Positions 22,580 through 30,917 of a stretch of 34,438 bases of DNA are shown here, piece by piece. How positions within the stretch are numbered: the stretch's first letter is position 1; the number at the start of each line of letters is the position of its first letter. Position numbers and translations under genes: made by a program. Source of the stretch: Solobacterium sp. Lineage in GTDB: Bacteria > Bacillota_I > Bacilli_A > Erysipelotrichales > Erysipelotrichaceae. The stretch covers positions 1 through 34,438 of the forward strand of contig JAFYHC010000083.1 in assembly GCA_017539385.1 (NCBI GenBank). The letters run 5' to 3'. The notes beneath the pieces are model-generated. The model did no database searches, was not told the origin of the DNA, and was given only the letters and a program-made list of their open reading frames with translations.

Positions 22580-23456
22580 GATCGAACATCTGTATAAGAG
22601 TTTCGGGGATACCGAAGTATTGAAGGGAATCGATCTGACTGTAGAAGACGGTTCGATCGTCGGACTTGTCGGTATCAACGGTGTCGGTAAATCGACACTG
22701 CTGCGCATCATTGCCGGTGTATATAAGGCAGATGCCGGAAGTGTGCAATTGGATGGACATGACACATGGTATGAACCACAGATCCGCGAAAAGATCGCGT
22801 ATGTATCGGATGAACAATACTATCCGGTGGGAAGCACGGTCGGTTCTTTGCGTCTGCTGTATGAAAGCATGTATGCATTTGATGTACAGCTGTATGAAAA
22901 ATACCTGCAGGTATTCGGACTGTATCCAAAAATGTCCATGGCATCTTTGTCGAAGGGAATGCGGCGGCGTGCAGCATTGCTGTATGCATTGTGCATCCAT
23001 CCGCGTCTCATCCTGCTGGATGAAGCATATGACGGACTGGAGCCGCTTGCCCGTCTGAATCTGAAAAAGATCCTGTCTGCCATGGTAAGCGATGAAAACG
23101 TATCTGTGATCATTGCCAGCCACTCATTGCGTGAACTGGAAGATATCTGTGATTCCTTCTGCATGCTGGAGGACGGCCTGGCGCTTCGTCATGGTGATCT
23201 GGCAGAATCCAAAGGCATGGTCCACAAGTACCAGATCGCATACAGGGAACCGCCGGAGAGAGCGCTCTTTGACGGCCTGGACATCCTGCACTATGAACAG
23301 GAAGGCCGCGTCGTGCGCCTGGTGGTCCGCGGGGAAGCGGAGGAAGTCACTGCCAGACTGAAAGAAAGTGAGCCTGTCTTATTGGATGTATTGCCGGTCA
23401 GCTTTGAAGAACTGTTCCTGTATGAACTGGAAAGCAGGGGGTATGGAAATGAGTAA
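22572..23456 (+). CDS. ABC transporter ATP-binding protein, YtrB-like
   Basis: The 294-residue ATPase has Walker A GINGVGKS (34-41), a degenerate signature LSKGM (126-130) in place of LSGGQ, Walker B LILLDEAYDGL (147-157) and SHSLREL with the switch histidine. LSKGM and DEAYDGLEP are features of the YtrB/BcrA-like exporter group. A C-terminal extension of about 80 residues follows the core. GGAGGAAGAG precedes the ATG inside the GntR coding end. The permease starts within its last codons, so the three genes form one coupled operon. Confidence 0.9.
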   Translation: MLKIEHLYKSFGDTEVLKGIDLTVEDGSIVGLVGINGVGKSTLLRIIAGVYKADAGSVQLDGHDTWYEPQIREKIAYVSDEQYYPVGSTVGSLRLLYESMYAFDVQLYEKYLQVFGLYPKMSMASLSKGMRRRAALLYALCIHPRLILLDEAYDGLEPLARLNLKKILSAMVSDENVSVIIASHSLRELEDICDSFCMLEDGLALRHGDLAESKGMVHKYQIAYREPPERALFDGLDILHYEQEGRVVRLVVRGEAEEVTARLKESEPVLLDVLPVSFEELFLYELESRGYGNE

Positions 23457-24876
23457 GCCGTATTTACAGTATCTGATCAAACGAAGAAGCGTTGTGCTGG
23501 TCTTCTTCTTTGTATGTTTTCTCGGGATGGCAATGTTTCTGTCCGTTACGCGGGATGAACCGTTATGGCGCTATAACAGCGGCGCAGTATTTGCCTTGTA
23601 TGCCTCTGTCATATTGAGCTACGTACTGCCGGTCATCCAGTTCAGCTATGTGCATAACAGACGCTCCGCGGACCGCTATTTCTCACTGCCGCTAAGCCGC
23701 AGGAAGCAATTGTTCACGGAGATCCTGTTCATCTTTGCCATCTGTGCCGTGTATTATCTTGTGATCATGTGCATGCAGTATGCAGTATTCGGCACCCGTG
23801 TCGTACCATTTGCACGCTTTGGCAAGACGATCGTACTGACGGTCATTGCACTGCTGATGCTGGTATTGATCAATACATCCCTGTATCTGCTTGGCAATAA
23901 TCTGGTTGACGGTCTGATCCTGATGGCAGCGTATACAGCTATTCCGGTTCTTGCGGCCATCACATCGTCCGCATTTGAAGCAACCATGGTTGCCGGCGGC
24001 TCCGTATCGTTCAACATTGGCCTGCTGCTTTCCCCGGTCGGCCTGCTTGTGAACAATATTGATGCCGTCATGGGCGGCGAGGCAGTCCATATGGGAGAAA
24101 TTGTACTTGCGCTGGTATATTGTGCCATCGCAGTGTATGGGCTGTATAAGAACTTCATCGAACGGCGTGCAGAGCGGGCAGAACAGCTGTCCGACGGCAT
24201 CCTGGCATATCCGACCGTGATCACTGTCTATGCCGCATGTATCCTGTTCATCCTTGGCTGCTCCGCCATTTCCGAAAAGCCATCCTATATCCTGTATCTG
24301 ATCCTGTTTGTGATCTATGTGATCGCACACTTTGTATACAAGCGCAGAATCGAACTGAAGCCGGCCGGCATCCTGCTGTTTGCAGGTCTGCTTGTACTGA
24401 CGCACGCCTGTGCATACATTGGCTGGACTACCCATGGATTCCATCAGGCAGATAACTACGAGCTGTTTGCGGACAACTATATGCGCTACTACTACAACGT
24501 ACAGGTATCTGATGCAGATCTTGGCAAAGCAGACCGCAGCGGTCATGCATATGTGGATCTGGAAATCGTGCTGCCAAAAGCAGACAAAGAAGCATATGCA
24601 GAGGTCCAGGATATCCTGGAAAACTGCCGCAGACAGTCCATAGCACGCTTCTATGAAAGACAGCCTGGTGATGCGTATTTTGGCAGTATGAACATAGGTG
24701 ATGCATCCGCCCGCAATCGGTACAGCTCTGAAAACTACAGATACTACCGCATCATGGATCCGATCTCAGAAGATGACCTGCAGAAGATCAATAAGCAGTT
24801 CCCGGTAACGATCTACGATGACCGGGACGGCAGTACCTGTGCTTTAAAAGAATATCTGGAGAAGAGAAAAAAGTAA
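23449..24876 (+). CDS. ABC-2 type permease with a C-terminal extracytoplasmic domain
   Basis: The 475-residue protein has about eight membrane segments between 15 and 345, then about 125 hydrophilic residues (345-475), probably outside the cell. That tail is tyrosine-rich, as in DNYMRYYYN and ENYRYYRIMD, and matches nothing I can name. The ATG at 23449 overlaps the ATPase stop (ATGAGTAA) and lies 7 nt after GGGGG; the ATG at 23443 is too close to that site. It is the membrane partner of the YtrB-like ATPase. No hairpin terminator is visible after the stop. Confidence 0.85.
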   Translation: MSKPYLQYLIKRRSVVLVFFFVCFLGMAMFLSVTRDEPLWRYNSGAVFALYASVILSYVLPVIQFSYVHNRRSADRYFSLPLSRRKQLFTEILFIFAICAVYYLVIMCMQYAVFGTRVVPFARFGKTIVLTVIALLMLVLINTSLYLLGNNLVDGLILMAAYTAIPVLAAITSSAFEATMVAGGSVSFNIGLLLSPVGLLVNNIDAVMGGEAVHMGEIVLALVYCAIAVYGLYKNFIERRAERAEQLSDGILAYPTVITVYAACILFILGCSAISEKPSYILYLILFVIYVIAHFVYKRRIELKPAGILLFAGLLVLTHACAYIGWTTHGFHQADNYELFADNYMRYYYNVQVSDADLGKADRSGHAYVDLEIVLPKADKEAYAEVQDILENCRRQSIARFYERQPGDAYFGSMNIGDASARNRYSSENYRYYRIMDPISEDDLQKINKQFPVTIYDDRDGSTCALKEYLEKRKK

Positions 24877-24909
24877 CATATAAAGAATTTATTTAAAAAA
24901 TCACCGGAA

Positions 24910-24928
24910 TGATGGACATTTGATGGAC
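24910..24928 (+). promoter_or_regulatory. 11-bp spaced direct repeat upstream of a PhoB-type DNA-binding protein
   Basis: TGATGGAC occurs at 24910-24917 and again at 24921-24928, an 11-bp period. This is the spacing typical of tandem OmpR/PhoB-family sites. TATTCT at 24933-24938 is a possible -10 box directly downstream. The only gene it precedes encodes an OmpR/PhoB-type DNA-binding domain. Confidence 0.45.
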
Positions 24929-25006
24929 GCACTATTCTATCCTGTGTCATAAGCAGAATTGTGTAGTTACTGCAATATACTGCCGGACAACAGCAAGGAG
25001 CGAACC

Positions 25007-25291
25007 ATGGATATTATTCTGCAGGAAAAAACAAGGACAGTGATTACGGAAAAGGGACCGGTGCACCTGACTGGCAAAGAGTTCGGCATCCTGTCATTTC
25101 TGATGGAAAATGCAGGCAATACCGTTTCTGCCGAAGATATTTACCGTGCTGTATGGGATGCGGAGCCGTTTGACTGTCATCTGGTCATCTCTGTCCATAT
25201 CCGTCATATCCGGGAAAAGATCGAAAAAAATCCTTCCCGCCCGGACCATGTCAAGGTCTTCTGGGGGAAAGGATATTGCTTTAACGCCTGA
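25007..25291 (+). CDS. Stand-alone OmpR/PhoB-type winged-helix DNA-binding protein
   Basis: The 94-residue protein is almost entirely a Trans_reg_C domain. It shows the LTGKEFGILSFLMENAG entry helix, the recognition helix in CHLVISVHIRHIREKIE and the closing hairpin VFWGKGYCF (usually TVRGVGYRF). There is no receiver domain and no room for one: AAGGAG at 24995-25000 is 6 nt before the ATG, and the short in-frame extension upstream is not receiver-like. It therefore cannot be controlled by phosphorylation in the usual way. No histidine kinase is nearby. It may regulate the ABC operon upstream or itself. Confidence 0.85.
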   Translation: MDIILQEKTRTVITEKGPVHLTGKEFGILSFLMENAGNTVSAEDIYRAVWDAEPFDCHLVISVHIRHIREKIEKNPSRPDHVKVFWGKGYCFNA

Positions 25292-25299
25292 TCACTGCA

Positions 25300-26208
25300 T
25301 CATTCATACAGATGGTGATACAGGGCACCGATCAGATTCGCATCGTTATAGAACTTGCATACATCCGTAACTGGAAGAGGGAGCTGTGTTCCCTGGACCA
25401 GGTCCGGGTGTATGTTTTTTATTTGCTGCACAGAGCGCTGCAGTGACTTGATCAGCATCGGCTGCTGGGAGATCCCGCCGCCAATGCAAATTTTATCGAG
25501 ATCCAGTAATAGATTCAGACCGAATAACTGCATGGCCAGTTTGCCGGTATAGGCATACAGTACATCCAGTGCCCGTGCTTCGCCGATATTGACGCGCTCA
25601 AAGAACGCTTCTCCGGTGAGTGCGGAAATGTCCGTCCCGCTTTTTTCTGCATACATGCGCAATAAGCCGCGTGTACCCAGTGCACCCCAATAGCTTTCAT
25701 CATTTTCCGGATCATTGAGATTTGTGCACATGCCGGAGAATTCACCGGCAGAGAAATGCGGACCGCGGCGCAGCTTTCCATCCAGTATGATTCCGCCGCC
25801 GATCGATGTGCCGATGATCATGACTGCTCCGCTGCTGCATCCTGCCAGATTGCCTTTCCAATACTCCGCCAAAGCAGCGCACTTGGCATCGTTCTCCACG
25901 CTGACCGGGAGTCCCCACCGCTTTGTACCCTGTTCCTTCAGGGCATAGCCGGAAAGATACGGGAATGCACCGACGACCTCCAGAATGCCGTTTTCCGCAT
26001 CCACGATGCCCGGCGCAGAGATGGCTATGCCCCATATGCGTGTGCGGTATCTTTCAACAATGGGATCGATCGTCTCCAGGAAGATCTCCAGGGTATCTTC
26101 CCGGGTGGGTGAAGGCACTTTTCCCTGTTCCAGTATTTCCGTATCTTCATTCATCAGGGCATACTTTAAAAATGTTCCGCCCCAGTCAAAGACCAAGTAT
26201 TCTTTCAT
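25300..26208 (-). CDS. ROK-family sugar kinase without the zinc motif
   Basis: The 302-residue protein has the ROK/actin-like ATP site DWGGTFLKYALM (8-19), catalytic D107 in ENDAKCAALAEYWKG and the phosphate loop GTSIGGGI (133-140). The usual GEFGHM plus CxCGxxGC zinc-binding part is absent: the segment reads AGEFSGM (154-160), with no cysteine cluster after it. Zinc-less ROK proteins include beta-glucoside kinase-like enzymes. It has no DNA-binding N terminus, so it is a kinase rather than a repressor. AAGGAAG lies upstream on the minus strand. It follows the AraC gene by 46 bp in the same direction and probably phosphorylates a sugar imported by the neighbouring ABC system. Confidence 0.85.
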   Translation of the reverse strand: MKEYLVFDWGGTFLKYALMNEDTEILEQGKVPSPTREDTLEIFLETIDPIVERYRTRIWGIAISAPGIVDAENGILEVVGAFPYLSGYALKEQGTKRWGLPVSVENDAKCAALAEYWKGNLAGCSSGAVMIIGTSIGGGIILDGKLRRGPHFSAGEFSGMCTNLNDPENDESYWGALGTRGLLRMYAEKSGTDISALTGEAFFERVNIGEARALDVLYAYTGKLAMQLFGLNLLLDLDKICIGGGISQQPMLIKSLQRSVQQIKNIHPDLVQGTQLPLPVTDVCKFYNDANLIGALYHHLYE

Positions 26209-26254
26209 GATAGTTCTTCCTTTTTTCTTATCATACTATGCCAATGCATCACTG

Positions 26255-27109
26255 TCATTTGCTTATATGATGTGCATCACGGTAACCGGACGGGGATACC
26301 CCGAATGTATTGTGAAAGGCACGGGAGAAGTGAAGCTGGTTTTCGTATCCCACCATGGATGCGATCTCACCGATCGACAGCATGGTCTGTTTGAGCAGCT
26401 CGGATGCTTTATTCATCCGGTACTGCAGCAGAAATCGCTGCGGTGAAACGTTAAATGTTTCCTTGAAGATCCGGCTGAAGTAACTCCGGTTCAGGCCGCT
26501 GCTGTCCGCGATCTCTTCCACGGAAATATCCGTGTTGTATTTTTCCTGAATAAAGTTGATGGCTTCCCGCATATAGAAATCACGCAGTTTTTTCTTCTCA
26601 TAGGGAACGGATGTCTTGCTTGTACGCACGATCTCATCCAGTAAAACCATGCCCAGTCCGGTCAGATGCATCGTCGAACGATCTGCTTCTTCTACGATTT
26701 TCAGCATATAGTCCTTTATGGACATATTATCTTTTACGGCAGGTGAATAGACCGGCTGCTGTTCACTGAGGCCGGCAAGCGTCATGGACTGCCTTGCCCG
26801 TAATCCGTCAAATTCGATCCATGTATAGTACCAGGGGTCATCCGGATCGGCAAAGTAACTGCTGATCTGTCCCGGACACAATAGGAATCCCTGTCCCGGA
26901 CCAAGTGAATAGGTGTGCCCGCTGGTATCCAGTTTTCCTTTGCCGTCGATGATGTAATGAAAGAGAAAATGATTTCGCACCGCCGGTCCGAACTGGTGCA
27001 GCGGCTCACAGTGTTCCCAGCCGAATTGATACAGATTCAGATCGATGAACAGATCATCCTGTGCAATATAGAAGCGGTATTTGTTATCGGGATAATTTCG
27101 TTTTGCCAT
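26255..27109 (-). CDS. AraC-family transcriptional regulator of the sugar ABC locus
   Basis: The 284-residue protein has an N-terminal cupin sugar-sensing domain (about 20-170, including FHYIIDGKGKLDTSG and LGPGQGFLLCPGQ) and a C-terminal double helix-turn-helix (about 183-280, with EEIADSSGLNRSYFSRIFKE and IASMVGYENQLHFSRAF). This is the MsmR/RafR arrangement that activates sugar import genes in response to the substrate. It is divergent from the SBP gene across a 278-bp control region. GAGGT lies about 7 nt before its ATG. A perfect cre site is 15 nt upstream of its start codon. Confidence 0.93.
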   Translation of the reverse strand: MAKRNYPDNKYRFYIAQDDLFIDLNLYQFGWEHCEPLHQFGPAVRNHFLFHYIIDGKGKLDTSGHTYSLGPGQGFLLCPGQISSYFADPDDPWYYTWIEFDGLRARQSMTLAGLSEQQPVYSPAVKDNMSIKDYMLKIVEEADRSTMHLTGLGMVLLDEIVRTSKTSVPYEKKKLRDFYMREAINFIQEKYNTDISVEEIADSSGLNRSYFSRIFKETFNVSPQRFLLQYRMNKASELLKQTMLSIGEIASMVGYENQLHFSRAFHNTFGVSPSGYRDAHHISK

Positions 27110-27123
27110 TATAGACCTCGTTG

Positions 27124-27137
27124 TGTAAACGCTTACA
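27124..27137 (-). promoter_or_regulatory. Perfect cre operator before the AraC regulator gene
   Basis: TGTAAACGCTTACA fits the cre consensus at all 14 positions and is nearly symmetric. On the minus strand it lies between a TATAAT -10 (complement of 27151-27156) and the AraC ribosome binding site, so CcpA bound here would block early elongation of the AraC-ROK transcript and reduce the activator of the sugar genes. Confidence 0.85.
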
Positions 27138-27159
27138 GTTTATCGCCATTATTATATAT

Positions 27160-27187
27160 CATAATGTGACATAATGCATATAAATGT
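27160..27187 (+). repeat. 10-bp spaced direct repeats in the AraC-SBP control region
   Basis: CATAATGTGA (27160-27169) and CATAATGCAT (27170-27179) share CATAATG at a 10-bp period, and ATAAATG at about 27180-27186 is a weaker third copy. Tandem direct repeats near one helical turn are typical of AraC-family binding sites. The region is very AT-rich, so chance similarity is possible. GATAAT near 27236 and TAATAT near 27256 are candidate -10 boxes for the SBP gene. Confidence 0.4.
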
Positions 27188-27387
27188 GCAAAATATATAA
27201 AAACTGAGATATAAAAAATCACATAATACAATCTGATAATGTATCTGCCGTTGCTAATATAAAAATGAACTCAGAAGCAGTCAGCCGGATATGTCCGAAA
27301 GAAAAACGGCAGACTGCACTTACTTGCCTGCAGGAAGCTAGCGCCTGCGGACATGCATCTGAAATCGTGAAACAAAGGAGTAGGAAA

Positions 27388-29031
27388 ATGAAGAAACTCA
27401 GCACGATCGGCACAGCCGGTATTGCAGCACTGATGGCAGTCTGTACTTTGACAGGCTGTATGTCTAAACCCACTGCACCAACGAACAATGAATCCGGAAG
27501 AGTAGAACCACCGGCAGACATCTGGGCACCGTATGATCAGACAGTTACTGTTACGACCATGGGCGAAGAGAACAGCGGTACAGAGTTCCAGGGAGATGAT
27601 GACTATGGAAACAACCCCTGGTACCGTGCGTATAAGGAAAGATTCAACATTGATCTGCAGAACAAGTGGATCTCGAATGACTATGGAACAAAACTGAATC
27701 TGGCAATTGCCGATAAAGATATCGCAGATGTCTTCTATGTCGATTCCGCCCGTCTGACGACTCTGTATGAAGCAGGCCTGATCATGGATCTGGATGAAGT
27801 ATTTGACAGCTACGCAAGCGATGTTCTGAAGCAGTACCGCAAAGATTATGCGGACACATGGGAGACCGGATGCTTCGATGGAAAACTGTACGGCATGCCG
27901 CAGATGAACTACGGTATCATCGACCAGTTCCAGTATGTCTGGATCCGACAGGACTGGATGAAAGAATGCGGATTCGAAGAACCGAAGACCATGGATGATG
28001 TGATCAAGATTGCGACAACATTCGCTCAGAAGTACGGCGGATACGCATTACCGGAATGCCAGACACTGGAGAACCTGTTCCGCCTGGCACTGAGCTGGGG
28101 CGCACATCCGGGCATCTGGGTCACCAAGGATGACGGAACGATCGAATACGGTACGATTCAGCCGGAAATGAAAGAAGCGCTGAAACAGTATACACAGTGG
28201 TACAAAGACGGTATCGTCAATCCGAATTTCACAACTCTGAACTGGGATAAGATGATGCAGGGCATGATCAACGGTGAATGCGGCGTTATTCCGTTTGCAC
28301 AGTGGTTCGGATACAACCCGCTGCCGGATCTGATCAAGAACCAGGGCGCGGATGCGATCTTCTTCCCGTATGAGATCCCGACACAGGATGGTTCTCCGAT
28401 CAAGGGAAGCGTTACGTTCAACAACAACGGTTATGTTGTCATCCGCAAAGGCTGCGCGAATCCGGAAGCGATCATGAAGATCGTCAACTTCTATATATAT
28501 ACCGTTAACGATGCTGTAGGCAAAGAAAGCAATGAATATCTGTCCTCTCTGCACAGCTTCAACTATCCGAACGTTGTACGCGGCACACGTATCATCAACC
28601 CGATGAACGACTACAACCAGTACCTCCAGGTCAAAGACGCATTTGACAGATGGCAGGCAGGTGAAGACGTTGATACAAGCGCACTTGGCACCAATGTCTC
28701 CAAGTACAACAGCTGCGTCAACTGGATCACATCGCAGGATCCGAATGGTGTAGGCGACTTCCTGCAGCAGGGCAACGACCGCTCCGCTTACGGTATCGCC
28801 AAGAAATATGTCGATAACAAACAGTATGTACAGGATGCCAAGTGGGGACCGGATACCCCGACACTGCAGGCATCCGGAAGCACGCTGAATGACATTCTGA
28901 TCGAAGGCTTCACAAAGATCATCATCGGTGAAAAAGATATCGATTACTTTGATGAACTCGTACAGCAGTGGAAGACTGCCGGCGGCGATCAGGCAACAAA
29001 AGAAATCAACGACACATACGGCAATAAATAA
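27388..29031 (+). CDS. Sugar ABC transporter substrate-binding lipoprotein (LplA/YtcQ-like)
   Basis: The 547-residue lipoprotein has the lipobox LTGC at C24 and a large periplasmic-binding-type fold. Its segments NNPWYRAYKERFNIDLQNKW and DVFYVDSARLTTLYEAGLI match the long LplA/YtcQ branch of carbohydrate-binding proteins, which work with LplB- and LplC/YtcP-type permeases. It captures an oligosaccharide outside the membrane. AAAGGAG at 27374-27380 fixes the ATG. An in-frame ATG at 27265 would add 41 residues ahead of the signal peptide and is rejected. The 5' leader carries small stems (CGGA-TATG-TCCG near 27287-27298 and GCAGG/CCTGC at 27330-27348). Confidence 0.93.
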   Translation: MKKLSTIGTAGIAALMAVCTLTGCMSKPTAPTNNESGRVEPPADIWAPYDQTVTVTTMGEENSGTEFQGDDDYGNNPWYRAYKERFNIDLQNKWISNDYGTKLNLAIADKDIADVFYVDSARLTTLYEAGLIMDLDEVFDSYASDVLKQYRKDYADTWETGCFDGKLYGMPQMNYGIIDQFQYVWIRQDWMKECGFEEPKTMDDVIKIATTFAQKYGGYALPECQTLENLFRLALSWGAHPGIWVTKDDGTIEYGTIQPEMKEALKQYTQWYKDGIVNPNFTTLNWDKMMQGMINGECGVIPFAQWFGYNPLPDLIKNQGADAIFFPYEIPTQDGSPIKGSVTFNNNGYVVIRKGCANPEAIMKIVNFYIYTVNDAVGKESNEYLSSLHSFNYPNVVRGTRIINPMNDYNQYLQVKDAFDRWQAGEDVDTSALGTNVSKYNSCVNWITSQDPNGVGDFLQQGNDRSAYGIAKKYVDNKQYVQDAKWGPDTPTLQASGSTLNDILIEGFTKIIIGEKDIDYFDELVQQWKTAGGDQATKEINDTYGNK

Positions 29032-29060
29032 AATGAACTTCTTCTGTGAAGGAGAAACCT

Positions 29061-29963
29061 ATGAAGAAAAAGAAGAGTTTCAATGTTAAGAATCTGTGGC
29101 AGTACTATGCCATGCTGATTCCGGGTGTCGTCCTGACATTTATCTTCAGTTATATCCCATTGTACGGTGTCATCATCGCCTTTGAGAAATATAACGTTGG
29201 TAAAGGCTTTGCGTCCCCCTGGGTCGGTCTTGAAAACTTCCGTTATCTGTTCAGCCAGCCGACATTTACCCGTACGATCTGGAATACCCTGTACATTTCC
29301 GTCTGGAAACTTGCATTGGGTATCGTTGTACCGGTAACCATTGCGGTATTACTGAATGAGATGCGTTCCGAAAAACTGAAGCGTTTTTACCAGACACTGA
29401 TCTATATTCCAAACTTCCTGTCATGGATCATCATGGCCGGTGTCCTGATGGATATTCTTTCCAGCACCGGTGCCATTAACATGATCCTGGCAAAGATGGG
29501 GGTCGGCTCGGTAGACTTCCTGGGAAATGCCAAGGTCTTCCCATGGACCATGATCGTCAGTGATGTGTGGAAAGGATTCGGCTACGGTACGATCGTCTAT
29601 CTTGCGGCATTGACCGGCATTGATCCAAGTCTGTATGAATCATCGATGCTGGACGGTGCCACACGCTGGCAGCAGATCAAAAAGATCACGATCCCGCTCT
29701 TGATGCCGACGATCATCCTGATGACGGTATTGTCACTGGGAAGCGTACTGAATGCCGGCTTCGACCAGGTCTACAACCTGTACAGTCCGGCTGTCTGGGA
29801 GACCGGTGATATCATCGATACCTATGTATATCGTCTTGGTATCCAGCAGGCACAGTACTCTGTCGGTGCGGCTGTCGGTCTGTTCAAATCACTTGTTTCG
29901 GCAGTCATGGTCATCACATCCTATCGGCTTGCGGATAAGCTGGCCGGTTACCGGATCCTGTAA
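29061..29963 (+). CDS. Sugar ABC transporter permease, LplB-like
   Basis: The 300-residue protein has six membrane helices and the binding-protein-dependent transport EAA loop YESSMLDGATRWQQIKKITI. Opening text such as WQYYAMLIPGVVLTFIFSYI is typical of LplB/MsmF relatives. GGAG 6 nt upstream selects the ATG at 29061 over a GTG at 29046. It lies between the SBP and the second permease in one operon and forms half of the membrane channel. Confidence 0.95.
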   Translation: MKKKKSFNVKNLWQYYAMLIPGVVLTFIFSYIPLYGVIIAFEKYNVGKGFASPWVGLENFRYLFSQPTFTRTIWNTLYISVWKLALGIVVPVTIAVLLNEMRSEKLKRFYQTLIYIPNFLSWIIMAGVLMDILSSTGAINMILAKMGVGSVDFLGNAKVFPWTMIVSDVWKGFGYGTIVYLAALTGIDPSLYESSMLDGATRWQQIKKITIPLLMPTIILMTVLSLGSVLNAGFDQVYNLYSPAVWETGDIIDTYVYRLGIQQAQYSVGAAVGLFKSLVSAVMVITSYRLADKLAGYRIL

Positions 29964-29975
29964 ACGAGGTGCGCT

Positions 29976-30851
29976 ATGAAAAAGAAAATATCTGTATTTG
30001 ATATTATCCTGACGATCGGGTTAGGCATCATCTGCATCACCTGTGTACTGCCGTTTATTCATCTGCTTGCGGTATCCTTCTCCGGAAGCTCTGCTGTAGC
30101 AGCCGGCAAGGTCGGATTCCTGCCGGTCGACTTCACAACGGCATCCTATGAATACGTAATTACAGGCGGCCGCTTCTTACGGGCAATGGGAATTTCCATT
30201 GAACGTGTGATCCTCGGCACTCTGCTGAACATTGTCCTGATGGTTCTTACCGCGTATCCGCTGGCAAAGAATGATCTGCCGGGACGCGGGATCCTGTCCG
30301 GATTCTTCGTTCTGACAATGCTCATCGGCGGCGGTATGATCCCGACGTATCTGCTTGTCTCCGGACTGGGTCTGAAAGATACGATCTGGGCATTGATCCT
30401 GCCGGGTGCGCTGCCGGTGTACAACATGATCATCCTGATGAACTTCATCCGCGGACTTCCGCATGAACTGGAAGAAGCCGCGTGGATCGACGGTGCTTCA
30501 CCATTCAGCACTCTGATCCATGTCATCTTCCCGCTGCTTGGACCAAGCCTTGCGACTGTCGGACTGTTCTCCATGGTCGGTCACTGGAACGACTGGTTTG
30601 CCGGAATGATCTACATGAGTGAACCGCTCAACTATCCGTTACAGACTTACCTGCAGACACTGCTGGTGGACTTCGAAAAACTCCTGCAGTCCGATACGAC
30701 CGGAAACATTCAGGACATTCTGTCCAAGATGAATGCCCGTACAGGCCGTGCTGCCCAGCTGTTCCTGGGTGCGCTGCCGATCATGCTGGTCTACCCGTTC
30801 CTGCAGAAATACTTTACAAAAGGCCTGACACTTGGAAGTGTAAAAGGTTGA
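29976..30851 (+). CDS. Sugar ABC transporter permease, LplC/YtcP-like
   Basis: The 291-residue protein has six membrane helices and the EAA loop EEAAWIDGASPFSTLIHVIF. It is the usual partner of an LplB-type permease (MalG/MsmG topology). The ATG follows the previous stop by 12 bp with GAGG upstream. A long hairpin sits directly after its stop codon. Confidence 0.95.
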   Translation: MKKKISVFDIILTIGLGIICITCVLPFIHLLAVSFSGSSAVAAGKVGFLPVDFTTASYEYVITGGRFLRAMGISIERVILGTLLNIVLMVLTAYPLAKNDLPGRGILSGFFVLTMLIGGGMIPTYLLVSGLGLKDTIWALILPGALPVYNMIILMNFIRGLPHELEEAAWIDGASPFSTLIHVIFPLLGPSLATVGLFSMVGHWNDWFAGMIYMSEPLNYPLQTYLQTLLVDFEKLLQSDTTGNIQDILSKMNARTGRAAQLFLGALPIMLVYPFLQKYFTKGLTLGSVKG

Positions 30852-30857
30852 TCAGAC

Positions 30858-30892
30858 GAGTTCCCTTCCCCTCTTCCGAGGGGAAGGAACTC
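30858..30892 (+). other. Long intercistronic hairpin without a T tract
   Basis: GAGTTCC-C-TTCCCCTC (30858-30873) pairs with GAGGGGAAGGAACTC (30878-30892), 15 base pairs with one bulged C and a TTCC loop. No U tract follows, so it is more likely an RNA processing or stability element that separates transporter and downstream expression than a terminator. Confidence 0.7.
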
Positions 30893-30917
30893 CGCATGAA
30901 ACTTACAGGAGATTGCT

